DNA from: Pyrenochaeta sp. MPI-SDFR-AT-0127
Lineage: Eukaryota; Ascomycota; Dothideomycetes; Pleosporales; Cucurbitariaceae
Assembly: GCA_020747015.1 (NCBI GenBank)
Contig: JAGTJM010000001.1
Coordinates: 930,001 to 994,000 of the forward strand
DNA length: 64,000 bases
Direction: 5' to 3'
In this document: positions 34,779-46,050 of the stretch, piece after piece
Numbering within the stretch: the stretch's first letter is position 1
How the letters are laid out: each line of letters starts with the position of its first letter
Program-made: the position numbers and the translations under genes
Notes under the pieces: generated by a model
Database searches by the model: none
Seen by the model: only the letters and a program-made list of their open reading frames with translations
What the model was told of the DNA's origin: nothing

Positions 34779-37011
34779 TTAAGCCTGCATCTGCCTTCTC
34801 TTAACTCTTGCAGGCATACCTTCGCTCGGTTTGGCTGCTGCCAATAGAACTTGGTACATGTCTTCCCCAAAAACGTTCTGAGGCCCATTGCGGAAACTGT
34901 TGTCTTTCGCCCATAGACTTCCATCGTTGCTTAACGTCTTCAATTCGTCATAGGCAGCTCTAACATCAAATTCTCGTACTGTGAGCGCGAGCACCACCTT
35001 CATTTCAATCAAGGCCAGTTCTTGACCGATACAATTCCGCGGGCCCTTCTCAAATGGTCGCCAGGCATTTGGTGGGACCTGATCAGCATTTTCTGGGAGG
35101 AAACGTTCAGGCTTGAAATCATCCACGTCGGGGCCCCATATTTTAGCACTTCGACCCATGCACATGGAGACTGTCCAGACGCTGTACCCCTCAGTTGGCA
35201 GCATCTCCCCGCTTATAGGATCCTTGATAAAATATCCCTTTTGTCCAAGTCGAATACTCGAGGCCGGCGGCCATAGTCTGAGGACCTCTTTGATGACAGC
35301 AAGGGTGTACTCGCATTGATTGATCATATACGGGTTGTCTTTGAGTTGCTGGGTTGCGCTAATACCTGCTCCGAACACATTGTCCAGTTCTTCACGGACT
35401 TTTGCAAGCTCCTCAGGGTGCTTTTGTAGCAGGTGGTAGCTATAGGAGGTATACCGTCAGCAGAGTACTTTTATAGATAAGAGAGGTAGAAGAGTAAGAG
35501 CCTAGCAATACCAGAAGCCTTGTATGCCCCTAGAACACTCCATTGTGCTTTTTAAACAACGTGCTCCAATCGCATGCAAGATTGCCACTGCGAATACTAT
35601 GGGCTGACTTACCAATAACAAAGTGTGGAAGCCGTTGTGTCGTGCCCAGCAAAGAGTAGAATAAGCAGATTGTCGATAGCAAACTTGCGAAATTCTGCGT
35701 CCATTGTGACGTCCTGAGAATTGACATCCTGTCCGTTTTCCTTGAAGTATTCCTCTAGAGCTAGATCGATTCCTGCCTTCTGCTTTTTTTTCTTTGGCAG
35801 CTTAGCATCTCGCACAGCAAAACGCTCATCAAGCACCTTGCCAATATACTTATCCATTTTCCATTCTATAGGAGTGAGCACGAAGTCAGCATATCCTCGG
35901 AATGCTGATCGAATATAGGAACTTACTATAGTACTTCCACATGATGGGTCTAAGCGGATGGTTGCGGTGCCATGGATTTAAAGACTCTGTGAGCAGGGTA
36001 TAAGTCCATGCATGTACCACGTACAGCTGATAAACGAGTACTCACGCATATCCGGCATCCAAGAAAGTGTTTTTCTCATCGTCTCCATGAAGTCATTGTT
36101 TGTGGTCAGCGTTTTGAAGTCATGGTCACAGACGACTCGCCCAATGACGTCTATTGTGATTTTTGTAGTGTCTTCTTCCAACCTGAAAACATGATCTGCT
36201 GCTGCGTGTTGATCAAGGAGATTGACGAATGCCTGAGCACAATCCACAATGACGGGCACTTGGCTAACGACTTGCTGGATGGAGAAACCGGGGTTGAAAA
36301 CGCTCCTCCATTTCTTCCAAAGCTGGCCTTCGGTGGTAACTGAAACAGATCCATCATATAAGTGTGTGGTCCATCATTAACTAGTTGAACACTCACGTAT
36401 GTTCCTTTTCCCTGCCAGCGGTTCAATGGTGTCGATGAGCGAAGGATGTTTTGGTATGCCAGATTCAGAGACCTCTCGGGCTACGTCCCTGCAATATGTC
36501 AGCGTGTTGTATACCTTTAAAATAAGTTTTAGACGAACGGATCAGCAACGACCAATAATATAATAGATGATGCCGGTCGATTGTCTATATAAAAGACGGG
36601 CGGTAAGTTGTACTCTCTCACTAGGTTGGTCATGAGGAGGTGAGGATGAGAACGCTGGGGCATCTTGACGGCGACTTTCCCCACAGAAATGAGGTGGCCG
36701 AGAAGGAGGTTACATGGTGGCCCTGGCTAGGTACTGTTAGTCGTTCATGATACAAGTACAAATGGAGCATTCTTGAGGCTACTCTCATGTACGATGATAA
36801 CCCGAGACGACCACGTTTGCTCTTATGTTCCATCGCAAATAGGACTAATACTAGGATTGGTCTGAAGAGTATAGAGAAGTATCAAAGCATGACTCACCAA
36901 CTTTTGAAAACGCCTGCGCTCGTTCACGACCTTAACGACCTTTCCTATAATCCATATCACAAATAGGGACGCCAGGGTTGAGATGATGGCATGGTCGTTC
37001 AGGAATCCCAT
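34779..37011 (-). CDS. Cytochrome P450 monooxygenase
   Basis: Seven exons, in transcript order 37011-36898, 36726-36539, 36488-36397, 36339-36046, 35986-35927, 35865-35613 and 35439-34779, give 553 aa in one frame. An N-terminal ER anchor (IISTLASLFVIWIIGKVV) is followed by the Pro-rich hinge PGPPCNLLLGH, the C-helix WKKWRSVFNPGFS, the I-helix FAGHDTTAST, the ExxR motif KEVLRLW (about 385-388), PERF, and the heme loop FEKGPRNCIG with the axial Cys near residue 470. All catalytic landmarks are present. The C-terminal words YQVLLAAAKPSEGMPARVK recall the CYP59 group (StcS/AflN-like), a weak assignment from memory. No polyketide synthase or other pathway gene is adjacent, so a cluster role is not supported. 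Confidence 0.93.
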
Positions 37012-38573
37012 GTGGGGCTAAGTGCATTTGCGGAAAGAGCTGAGCGATGAATTAGAGGCAGCCAAATGATGTTGAAATCAAGAGGGAGCAAGATTGCACT
37101 GAGAATCCAGACACAACGATAGTTTTGTACGACAATGGGGTAAAGGTCGAATCAATTCTTGCCAAGGCAGGCAGGTCAGCGCTAGGGCTGGCGTCAGCGT
37201 TGGAAAGCGTTAGATAGAACTGAGGCACAGCCAACAACCGCTGACGCGACAATGTATGGAGAATATCTGGAAAATGGGTTGGTGGCTTGTCTCGAGGTCT
37301 TGAGCGCTGTGGTGGTGTCTCTGAAGTTGAACTAAGGTTTAGGCAGGTACGGTGTCAGCCATTACATTGGGACGGCCCGAGAAAAAGCACTGAAATGCAA
37401 GGATTGCGGGGTATATCTGGAGACTGATAACATGCAAAGTACCATTAGGACTGGCGAAGAAAAAGCGTGTGTTTAGATTGACGATGTCGGCAGGCTGCAA
37501 AAATTCCAGAGCAGGTGAGCAGTGCGGAAACAATAGGCCAGTCGTGCACCTGTCCAATGTGCCCATAGCTGCAAGTGGGAGCATGATGACACCAGTTCTG
37601 AAATATTTAAACTTTGGGCGGTGCGATTGGACGGCTGTCTAATATGTCGCTCTGAAACGAGAAGATCGTGGATGGTCCCCGGAATATCATGATGGATCGG
37701 AAATGGGGATTATGCGTTGGCAGTTGGAACACCCGGCGTGTTCCTTCTGGAGCTCTTCTACGCACATCGTGGACGATCATTAGCTAGCGGGAACCCCTAT
37801 TCGGCCTATTTCAGGCACATAGCGCCATCGCGGAGGATGCGTGGGTATTGATCCTCCAGGAACATGGCTGCACGGCGCCATCTGCACGACAAGGCCGGGC
37901 ATGACAGCTACACGAAAGTGCCGCGTACCAAATGATCACCAGCTGCGGGCTCCACTTGCATTGCGAATTAGACGCCATCTATTCAATGTTGTGGACGGCA
38001 GCAGAGTTTCGTGTTGATATTTCGTACGTGCCATCCTGGTCGCACCTTGGGCTGCTTCCGCTCTCCAACCATGCCAGCCATGGACGAGCCGGCAGCCAAT
38101 AGCCACCGTCTGCCAACTTGGCTCGTCTCCAAACGTGTCGCGCCCCCTTTTGCGCGCTGTGTGTGGCTGACTCTCCCACGTCCCTCGCTCTTCTTTCTCG
38201 CAACGTTGGCGGCGATAGCTAGACTATCAGAATCCGGGGTTGACATATGCGCCGTCGGCCACCGTCTTTGTTCCTGCAGTAGTAGTCACCCAAAGCCCGA
38301 GGTAAGCTAATTAGACCCTGGCCATTCACTGTGCGGCACGCTCCACTTGATGCGCGTCTGACCAGGTCTTGACCTTGCCAGCCCCAAGCAGCTCCTCCCT
38401 TCAATTTCACTCTCTCATCCTAACCAGACCATCCGAATTACGGTGCCGTAGCCAGAAGAGCCTGACCCAAGCTAGACAGCACATTGCCCGGCTGCACTCC
38501 TTTCTCATCTGCTAAGATTACACGCGCGCGAACACTGGCACGCATTGCTAGTTAAAGCCTCCACCCGCCCATC
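37012..38573. other. Divergent promoter region, P450 and septin
   Basis: About 1.56 kb between two divergently read genes. The septin side is pyrimidine-rich just before the ATG. I see no gene; short ORFs are not convincing. Confidence 0.4.
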
Positions 38574-40494
38574 ATGGCCACCACCACCCCCAACAAACAA
38601 CCTAATCCTCCTAATACAGCCCTCGCCAAGGACAGTTCGCCCGAGCCTTCTAGTCGGCCTTCCATTGCGCAATCCACTGGCGACCAGCAAGCCGGAGGCC
38701 CACGCAGAACCAGCTTTGGTTTCCTAAGGAGAAAGAGCAGCGCCGAAAACCGTGGTAGCAGTATTCGAAGCACATCAGGAGGCAAGATGAGCAGGAAGCA
38801 GAAAGCCCTCGCTCAGGAGGAGGCGCTCCGCCGACAGCGCGAAGCTGCGATGCTGCCAAAGCAGCCACCCCGCCTTCCCTCACACTCGGCTCTTCCCCAG
38901 ATCGAGTCTTTTGGAGGTGAAGGCCTTCGCCCAGACTCTGTCGCCATCGTCTCCAACAGGGTCGGCAACTACAGTCACAATAGCCACAACTTCAGTAGGC
39001 CTACTGGACAGTCCCTTGACCAACACAGAATGGCACCAAATCCCAACCTTGGCGTGGCACCACCTATGCCTAGCACCTCGCCGTCATATATGGACTACGA
39101 CCCATACCCCAGAACAGAGAGCATGACCCACCGCGGACGCTACAGTTACGCCAGCAGCCAGCACAGCACCGTGAACAGCCCCCGCCGTGTGAGGAGGAGG
39201 AAGGACCCTACGCCATTCAAGTACGTTGCATAAAATTCCATCTAGTAAACTGCCAAACTAACAATCTTACAGCATCCTCGTCATTGGAAACAAAGGCTGT
39301 GGCAAGTCCTCTTTCATCGAGTTTCTCCGCACGGCGCTCGCACTCCCTGCCAAGAAGCGACCTCACACCCCCTCTCCCCCGGCCACCGCTGTCGGCGGCG
39401 AGGATTCTCCTTTCACCTCCGAATACCTTGAAACAGAAGTCGACGGAGAGAGGGTCGGCGTTACACTTTGGGACTCGGAAGGCTTGGAAAAGAACATTGT
39501 CGACTTCCAGCTCCCCATCATTACTTCGTTCCTCGAGTCCAAATTCGAAGATACATTCGGCGAGGAGCAGAAAGTTGTCCGCGCTCCTGGCGTCAAAGAC
39601 ACTCACATCCACTGCGTCTTCCTTATACTCGACCCTGCGCGCTTAGATGCAAACATCACCGAAGCCCGCAAGAAGTCAAACGTTATCAACCCCGGCAGTG
39701 CGATCTTTGGCGGTCTTGACGAGAACCTGGATCTCAATGTCCTTCGTGAGCTGCAGAGCAAGACAACCGTTATCCCAGTCATCAGCAAGGCAGACACGAT
39801 CACTGGTGCCCATATGCGGCACTTGAAAAAGACGGTCTGGGATACCATCAAGCGCGCAAAGCTAGATCCACTCGAGGCACTGAACCTGGACCTGGACGAC
39901 GAAGATCCTGACCGACTGGATGAGCGAGACGAAGACGAGTACGAAGACGAGTCCGAGAACGAAGGCAAGCCGGATGTCTTGAATAAGATTCTTGAGCGAT
40001 CATCATCCGAAGCAGCCCGTTCCATTGCTTCATCCAAATCTTCCTCCAAGTCGCACTCGCCGCCAACCTCACCACCGAGTGCGAGAAAGAATCACAGCCG
40101 CAAGCCATCGGCCATCTCCGCCTCTATCCAGAGCGAATCTGTCGAAACCCCATTCTTGCCCCTCAGTATCATCTCGCCCGACCCTTATGAACCCGAGGTC
40201 GTCGGTCGCAGGTTCCCATGGGGCTTCGCCGATCCCTACAACCCTGAACATTGCGATTTCGTCAGACTGAGGGAGAGCGTGTTTAGCGAATGGCGAGCTG
40301 AGCTACGTGAAGTGAGCCGTGAGCAGTGGTATGAGGGCTGGAGGACACAACGACTTGAGAAGGGTACCAACAGGCGACGTGTAGCAACCTCGGATGGCCC
40401 GGCGGCAAAGCAACTCACAGTGCCAGCCACTAATGGTCGAGCATCAAGCGCTGGTAGCCGCGAGTATCGACAGCAGAGAACTGCCGATTATTAA
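38574..40494 (+). CDS. Septin, AspE (group 5) type
   Basis: Exons 38574-39220 and 39273-40494 give 622 aa. The GTPase core starts just after the intron: NILVIGNKGCGKSSF is the P-loop, LWDSEGLEKNI replaces the canonical DTPG switch II, and ISKADTITGAHM is the G4 motif (AKAD-like). A ~215-residue basic, Ser-rich N-terminal extension precedes it. An acidic insert (DLDDEDPDRLDERDEDEYED) and a Ser-rich stretch interrupt the C-terminal half, before RRFPWGFADPYNPEHCDF. There is no C-terminal coiled coil. This architecture fits the filamentous-fungal AspE class, which is needed to arrange higher-order septin structures but is probably not a filament core subunit. DSEG for DTPG suggests reduced or absent GTP hydrolysis (inference). 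Confidence 0.88.
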
Positions 40495-41161
40495 TGATAG
40501 CCACCGAGCCGCACTCTGGTGTCGTCTATCCAGATGGCAATCTTCAGCCTTTGTTCGAAATCTTGATCGCGCGCTAGGGTCTACGTGGCACATCACCTAC
40601 TTTCCTGGGTTCCCAAATTTGTAACCTGGAGCTGAGGAGCCGCGACACCACCTACTGGACAGTCTATACTTTTGAGAGGAAACGAACAGGTCTGGGCTTA
40701 CTGAAACATGTCCTCCTTCACGCCTCGACAGCTCATACCCTCACTTCCATATACTGCTTTCATTTGTTATTCGAGTTCTTGTTACCCCCTTTGATTTAAA
40801 CACTGGCATTGCTCTCTTGCGTGTTAGGGATGCGCATACCCTTTCCTATTGTTTAGTACTTCTTAGATTACGCCGTTCCGACACCTCGCGTTTTACATTG
40901 CGGCGTCGGATTGACAAGTAATTGAACGCTGGGCGTCATATTGGTGGATGGTGATAGTGAGAAGAGAGCAGCATCTTGGTACCCAGTTATATTGAAGCAG
41001 ATGAGTAGGAGTAAATGGAGTGGAAATAGCTGAAAAAATAGCGCTGCGTGCAATTTTAAAATGTTTATACATTATCATCTCTGGCTTCGATGCTTGAACG
41101 TGGTGGCCTCAGAGAGAAGACGAGGATACGCCGGGTAATCAAGATCCCAGCCAACTCCTGC
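40495..41161. other. Convergent intergenic region
   Basis: About 670 bases between two stops facing each other, so it holds both 3' UTRs. I see no gene. Confidence 0.4.
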
Positions 41162-42184
41162 TCAATACTTCCCTCCTTCTTCACAGATCTTCTTAAACAC
41201 CTCCTCAGTATGGTCCCAGATAACCGCCTCCTTTCCGTCGTCCCGCATTTTCTTTGCGTTCTTTGTATCTGCTAATATATCCCCATTCCAGTTGAGAAGG
41301 TAGCTTCCACTTCCTTTCACACCATCACTTCCCACAGCGGCCCTTTCTACACTACCGCCAAAGGCTTTCGGAGGGTATCTCTCCGCTGTAGCAGCAAACA
41401 AGTGCCTCTCCCCACTTTCTACTTGCGGAACGAACATGAATCTCGCCAAGCTAAACAAGAATTTGGCAACCGGTTCAAATACACCAAACACTTCCCTGAC
41501 CACACCTGTTGCCACACCAGATGGGTATGCGTGAACAAAAGTCGTCCCTGGGTTTTCTTTTGCTAAATGCGAGACGGCGAGACTTGTCATGCCGCTTGCG
41601 TGCGTCATGCAGTTTTTGAGCGAAAAGTTGGATTTCAGACTGAGGTCGGAGAAGTTGGGTACGAGATGGAGACCAGCTTGGGGATCCAGGACTGCCACTA
41701 CACGAGACAAGGTTGGAGAGGGGGATTGAGCGGCGGCGTGTTGGAGAAGCGGGGTGAGTTGTTGGATGAATCGCATACGTGCGTAGTAGTGCACTGCGAA
41801 CTTGCGGTCCAGGCCTTCTGTTGTGTCGTCACGTCCTTTGAGGGTCAGGTAGCCGCATGTCATGAAGAGCAAGTTGACCTGCTTTTCCTTTGTCTTGATC
41901 TCGCTGCAGGCTTCATCCACATTTCTGAGCAGCGAGACGTCCTTTTGGATAAAGGAGACTTGGGAGGAAGAGTTGATGGACTGTAGTTCTTCGACAATCT
42001 TGTTGGCTTCTGTTGCGTTGCGGCCAATTAGGTAGACGTGAGGTGCGGTGGTGTTTCGCACGAGTTCTCGCGCTGTGAAGAGGCCGATTCCACTTGTGCC
42101 GCCTACGAAGACGGCAACAAGGCCTGCAGGGAGCGAGAATTTGAGGGCTGCATTGTGAGCGCGGACATCAGATAGGGCGACCAT
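41162..42184 (-). CDS. Short-chain dehydrogenase/reductase
   Basis: Single-exon gene, 340 aa from the second Met. The NAD(P) loop is FVGGTSGIGLFTARELV, followed by YLIGRNATEA and SFIQKDVSLL. The central motif is LLFMTCGYLTLKGRDDTTEG, where NNAG is replaced by TCGY. The usual Y-x-x-x-K is not obvious; the region after VVAVLDPQAG reads differently, so catalysis may be altered. This divergent SDR group is common in fungal secondary metabolism and ascomycete genomes. The ORF extends seven codons further to 42205, but MVALSDVRAHNAALKF is the more family-like start. Substrate unknown. Confidence 0.8.
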   Translation of the reverse strand: MVALSDVRAHNAALKFSLPAGLVAVFVGGTSGIGLFTARELVRNTTAPHVYLIGRNATEANKIVEELQSINSSSQVSFIQKDVSLLRNVDEACSEIKTKEKQVNLLFMTCGYLTLKGRDDTTEGLDRKFAVHYYARMRFIQQLTPLLQHAAAQSPSPTLSRVVAVLDPQAGLHLVPNFSDLSLKSNFSLKNCMTHASGMTSLAVSHLAKENPGTTFVHAYPSGVATGVVREVFGVFEPVAKFLFSLARFMFVPQVESGERHLFAATAERYPPKAFGGSVERAAVGSDGVKGSGSYLLNWNGDILADTKNAKKMRDDGKEAVIWDHTEEVFKKICEEGGKY

Positions 42185-42828
42185 TCTGTTGGAATGGTAT
42201 TCCAAGAGTGGCAGAATTGACGATGAGCAAAGGTTGGAATAAAAATCAAAGATGGGTCTGCAACAAATATATCAAAAAGCCTGTGATAAGGTCGTTCTTT
42301 TCTTAAGGTAGAGAAACGCGTTTCTGAACGAATCCTGCCCGGCTTTCGTCCGTGTGTTCGCAATCAGCCTTGAAGTTTGAGACGCAGCTTTAGTCCGTCT
42401 TAGAAGATCAGCGATTATATGAGAGAAGCGATTGAGACTGCCCAAGGTGTCATCGAGTAGCATCGACGAAATGAATGAGAGGGGAATGTGGCAATATTGC
42501 ATGTAGAACGAATACTTCAGTGAGCCTCCACTAACTCCGTCTATATTTAGTTCCCCCAGAGGCGTGCGCGACTTCGAGATAGAACAGATATGTCACTATG
42601 TTGCGTTTCCATCCACACACTCATGATCACTGAGAAAGTTGTCTATGCCAGTACTCATGAGGTAGATCACCACTCGAACAGGCTCAAACCTCCGCACTCC
42701 TCCGAAAAGAGCGCTAGTCTCTATCAGATCTCCCTTGCTCACCCCACATTTCATACGCCGGTAAGGATGACTCGAGACTTGCCCGCTATCGACTATCCTT
42801 GTTACACTTTCCAAAGTTTACTCGTAAA
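42185..42828. other. Divergent promoter region
   Basis: About 640 bases between the SDR and Yae1-type starts. No further gene or clear motif is visible. Confidence 0.4.
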
Positions 42829-43482
42829 ATGAATGCACTTGGCGATCTGTCGCCTACGTTAGGGCCGAATGAGCTCGCTGCAGGCCATGCTCCTCCTACT
42901 CCTCCGCTCGAGGACCCGCTCGACGATATTTACGGCTCTGCGCCCTCGTCTCCAGTTTTTATCTCGCACAACCCCTCAACCTCAACCTCAAACGCCTCGC
43001 ATGTCCGCTCGTATGAGATTCTCTCTGACCTTCCGTCCCGTCAACGCGCCCTAGACACAGACGCCTATCGTGAAGGCCTCTCAAACAGCAAGGGCCAATT
43101 TGTACAAGAGGGCTTCGACGAAGGCTATTCGCTCGGTGCCAATCTCGGGCTGCGCGTAGGCTACATACTTGGTGTCCTCCGCGGCTTCATTGCGGCGGCG
43201 AACAGAAATGAGGAGCCGTTTAAGGAGGTGAAGGAGATCGACGAGGCTGCACAGAGGGAGCTGGCCATCGAGGAGTTGTTAGGCCAGGCGTGGGTTGATG
43301 AGGAGGGCATTTGGAAGTGGGAAGTCAGGGGTATTGAGGAGGATCCCACATTCAGGGAGGTTGCAGAACAGCACCCTGTCATCCGGAAATGGATTGGGAC
43401 AGTCGAAGAATTGGCCAAGCGATGGAGCGTTGACCTGAGGGTCGTAGAGAAGAGTCAGGCCTCACAGGAAAAACAGGCATGA
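42829..43482 (+). CDS. YAE1: Yae1-domain protein
   Basis: Single exon, 217 aa. The central block YREGLSNSKGQFVQEGFDEG continues with YSLGANLGLRVGYILGVLRG and shows the spaced glycine (deca-GX3) pattern of Yae1/Lto1 proteins. In yeast, Yae1 with Lto1 recruits the cytosolic iron-sulfur assembly machinery to the ABC protein Rli1, which ribosome recycling requires. The N-terminal ~60 residues are Pro/Ser-rich, and the C-terminus is acidic and helical (WVDEEGIWKWEVRGIEEDP). The ATG at 42829 was taken because the longer ORF begins only at a TTG. Family assignment is good; the symbol rests on the motif and length. Confidence 0.8.
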   Translation: MNALGDLSPTLGPNELAAGHAPPTPPLEDPLDDIYGSAPSSPVFISHNPSTSTSNASHVRSYEILSDLPSRQRALDTDAYREGLSNSKGQFVQEGFDEGYSLGANLGLRVGYILGVLRGFIAAANRNEEPFKEVKEIDEAAQRELAIEELLGQAWVDEEGIWKWEVRGIEEDPTFREVAEQHPVIRKWIGTVEELAKRWSVDLRVVEKSQASQEKQA

Positions 43483-44037
43483 CGAGGATACAGGATCTAA
43501 TACCCTGTTCCTCGGCTTCTGCACCGATACTGCGACGTAGAACTCGCATATGCCATTCAAACAGTGCTGGCGTGAGACTGTAGAATCTCGCGGTTCGCTG
43601 GTTGGGCTAGCTCAACCATTACGAATGGCGGCACCCAAAGACTTCAGTTCAGGGTATGCCTCGACGATGCCTGACACGGCGATTGATATTGGCTGTAAAC
43701 TGAACTAGGGAAGCAAAAAGGATAGAGAGCCATCAAGCTTCTCGAGCCGGTGAAGTTGTTTTGGCATGGCCCTGCAAGCACAATATTTATCCGCAGGTAT
43801 GGCATCCGTCTTAACAATGATGCCGCAGTTGTATGAAATGGTCCGGATCGGAAGTAAGACTTGATAGTTGGCCCATGATGCACGGACGTGAGACGGCTGT
43901 AATCGGGCAGTCATGGCGGCGCTCGCAATGCCGTCATGACTTAACTCCGACATGCGCAGAGGATAATAAACTAAGAGCACGCTCTCCATGTCTCACAACA
44001 CAAGTTCTGTGCTTACCCCTCCCTGCATCAGGCAGCC
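43483..44037. other. Intergenic
   Basis: About 555 bases between two plus-strand genes, with no visible gene or repeat. Confidence 0.4.
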
Positions 44038-46050
44038 ATGATACATGGCCTGTATGCTCTGCGAAGAGCACCTACACAATATGCAGCTCCGCGACTGCTA
44101 ACGTCACGCTTCGCCCCCACGCGATCATGTCAAACACCGCTCGCCCGCCATATGCAAACTCGAGTATGGGAGCCTCTAAGACCCCCGAATCCTGCAGATC
44201 TACCTAAGCCCCGAATTCGAAAGATAAAGCCACCTTTTACCCGCCGAAGATGGGTGCGCCGCCTGGCCTTCTTCTCCGCGCTGCTCGGTGCTGGATACCT
44301 CGCCGACCGCCAATTCTACGCTTCTTCGATCACGCGTAGTCTGCGGACGTTCAAGACTGGCCTGCTCATTGGGATCGACTACAAGATTAACTTTCGCGCA
44401 CATCCACCCCTTGCAAATAGCATCGAAGACTTGCATGCGAGGAATGCGCAGAGGATATTTGATTTGTTGCGGTACAATGGTGGACTATACTTGAAGATTG
44501 GACAGGCGATTGCGATGCAGAGCGCCATCTTGCCTCCTCAGTTCCAAAAGATGTTTGCAAAAATGTTTGACGATGCGCCTCAGAATGAGTGGTGGGAGGT
44601 TGAGAAGGTCATACGAGAGGACTTTGGGAAGAGTGTGGAGGAGGTGTTTGGTGTAAGTTTTACAAGAGCAGAAGAAGGAAAGGGCATAATGGAGAAGACA
44701 GCAAGAGCTAGTGCGAGTGTGGCCCAAGTCCACTGGGCGAGATTAGCTGATGGGCGGGAGGTTGCCATCAAAATCCAGAAAAGGGAGATTGCACAGCAGG
44801 TTGGTTGGGATCTATGGGCGTTCAAAGTCGTCGCTAAGGCGTATACGTGGTGGTTCAAGATTCCCGTCTACACATTGGTGCCATATATCTCGGAGCGCTT
44901 GATGCTCGAAACGGATTTTGAGAACGAAGCGGACAATGCTGAAGAGATGAGGCGACTAGTGTCGGGAGAGAAGAGATTAAATGGCAGAGTCTACATACCA
45001 CAGGTCTACAGAGATTTATCCAGCAAGAGAGTCATGACAGCAGAATGGATAGAAGGCGTGCGATTATGGGATAAGGAGGGTATCACAAATGGTTGGAAAG
45101 GCAGCTGGCGATCCGGTAGTCCAGGAGCAGGCGGCAACAAACTACCGCCCATTCCCCAGGGCAATATCAAAATCGATACGCATGCACCAGAAGATGCGCC
45201 TAAGCACGACTTCTTTAAGCCTGATCGCACAGCGTGGCGAGGCAAGGACGGCAAAGGTGGTCTCGGCGTTTCGCTCAAGACCACGATGAACACGATTGTT
45301 GACCTCTTCTCTGCCCAAATGTTCCTTTGGGGTGCCGTACACTGCGATCCACATCCAGGAAACATTTTTATCCGCCGCCTTCCAAATGGCCAGCCTGAAG
45401 TTGTCCTCATCGACCACGGCTTGTACATTCGAATGAATCCTGAGTTCCGTCACCAGTATTCCCTATTCTGGAAATCACTATTAGCTTTTGACAATGACAT
45501 GATACAAGAAATTGTCACGAGCTGGGGCGTTAATCACGCTGATATTTTCGCTTCCGCAACACTCATGCGACCGTATGAAGGTGGGGATAACAGTGTAATG
45601 AAAGAGCTTCGTAAGGATGTTACTGGGAAAGACCAAGCAGAGCGTGCTTTTGAGATGCAAGCTAAAGGCCGCGATGCTATTAAGCTCATCCTGGGCGACG
45701 ACAAGAAATGGCCTCGAGAACTCATTTTCATCGGCCGCAACCTGCGTATCGTGCAGGGCAACAACCAGTTCCTCGGCTCTCCTGTCAACCGCATCAAGAT
45801 CACCGGCTTGTGGGCTTCGAGAGCTCTCACGGAGAGCAAGGATCTTGGGGCTGGTGAGAGATGGAAGAACTGGGTCAAGCATTTGAGGTTTAGGTGTGTA
45901 TTGGCTCTCAGTGACATGGTGTTCTTTTGGAGTAAGGTCAGGCAGTGGGTCGGTGTGGGTAGAGGTATGGAAGACGATATCGAGCAGAGAATGAAGGTCA
46001 TGGCGAAGGACTTTGGCGTTGAGTTGAATCACGGCGTATTTGAGGGATAA
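44038..46050 (+). CDS. Mitochondrial ABC1/ADCK-family atypical kinase (Mcp2-like)
   Basis: Single exon, 670 aa. The first ~65 residues are rich in Arg, Ala and Ser without acids, as in a mitochondrial presequence, then a possible TM (RLAFFSALLGAGYLADRQFY). The ABC1/UbiB landmarks follow: the KxGQ motif LYLKIGQAIAMQ, the Ala-rich loop ASASVAQVHWA in place of a Gly-rich loop, the lysine strand EVAIKIQK, the E-x-D-F motif LETDFENEADN, the catalytic loop HCDPHPGNIF and the metal-binding VVLIDHGLY. Best match by layout is yeast Mcp2 / human ADCK1, an inner-membrane protein tied to lipid and coenzyme Q homeostasis, rather than Coq8. A Gly/Ser/Pro-rich insert at about 350-405 separates the kinase subdomains. 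Confidence 0.9.
   Translation: MIHGLYALRRAPTQYAAPRLLTSRFAPTRSCQTPLARHMQTRVWEPLRPPNPADLPKPRIRKIKPPFTRRRWVRRLAFFSALLGAGYLADRQFYASSITRSLRTFKTGLLIGIDYKINFRAHPPLANSIEDLHARNAQRIFDLLRYNGGLYLKIGQAIAMQSAILPPQFQKMFAKMFDDAPQNEWWEVEKVIREDFGKSVEEVFGVSFTRAEEGKGIMEKTARASASVAQVHWARLADGREVAIKIQKREIAQQVGWDLWAFKVVAKAYTWWFKIPVYTLVPYISERLMLETDFENEADNAEEMRRLVSGEKRLNGRVYIPQVYRDLSSKRVMTAEWIEGVRLWDKEGITNGWKGSWRSGSPGAGGNKLPPIPQGNIKIDTHAPEDAPKHDFFKPDRTAWRGKDGKGGLGVSLKTTMNTIVDLFSAQMFLWGAVHCDPHPGNIFIRRLPNGQPEVVLIDHGLYIRMNPEFRHQYSLFWKSLLAFDNDMIQEIVTSWGVNHADIFASATLMRPYEGGDNSVMKELRKDVTGKDQAERAFEMQAKGRDAIKLILGDDKKWPRELIFIGRNLRIVQGNNQFLGSPVNRIKITGLWASRALTESKDLGAGERWKNWVKHLRFRCVLALSDMVFFWSKVRQWVGVGRGMEDDIEQRMKVMAKDFGVELNHGVFEG

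Noticed and set aside
34779..37011. P450 as part of a secondary-metabolite cluster
   Set aside because: No polyketide synthase, peptide synthetase, terpene synthase or pathway regulator is adjacent; neighbours are a phosphatase and a septin.
39603..40049. Minus-strand 148-codon ORF inside the septin gene
   Set aside because: Antisense to the acidic insert; no family resemblance and fully overlaps a clear gene.
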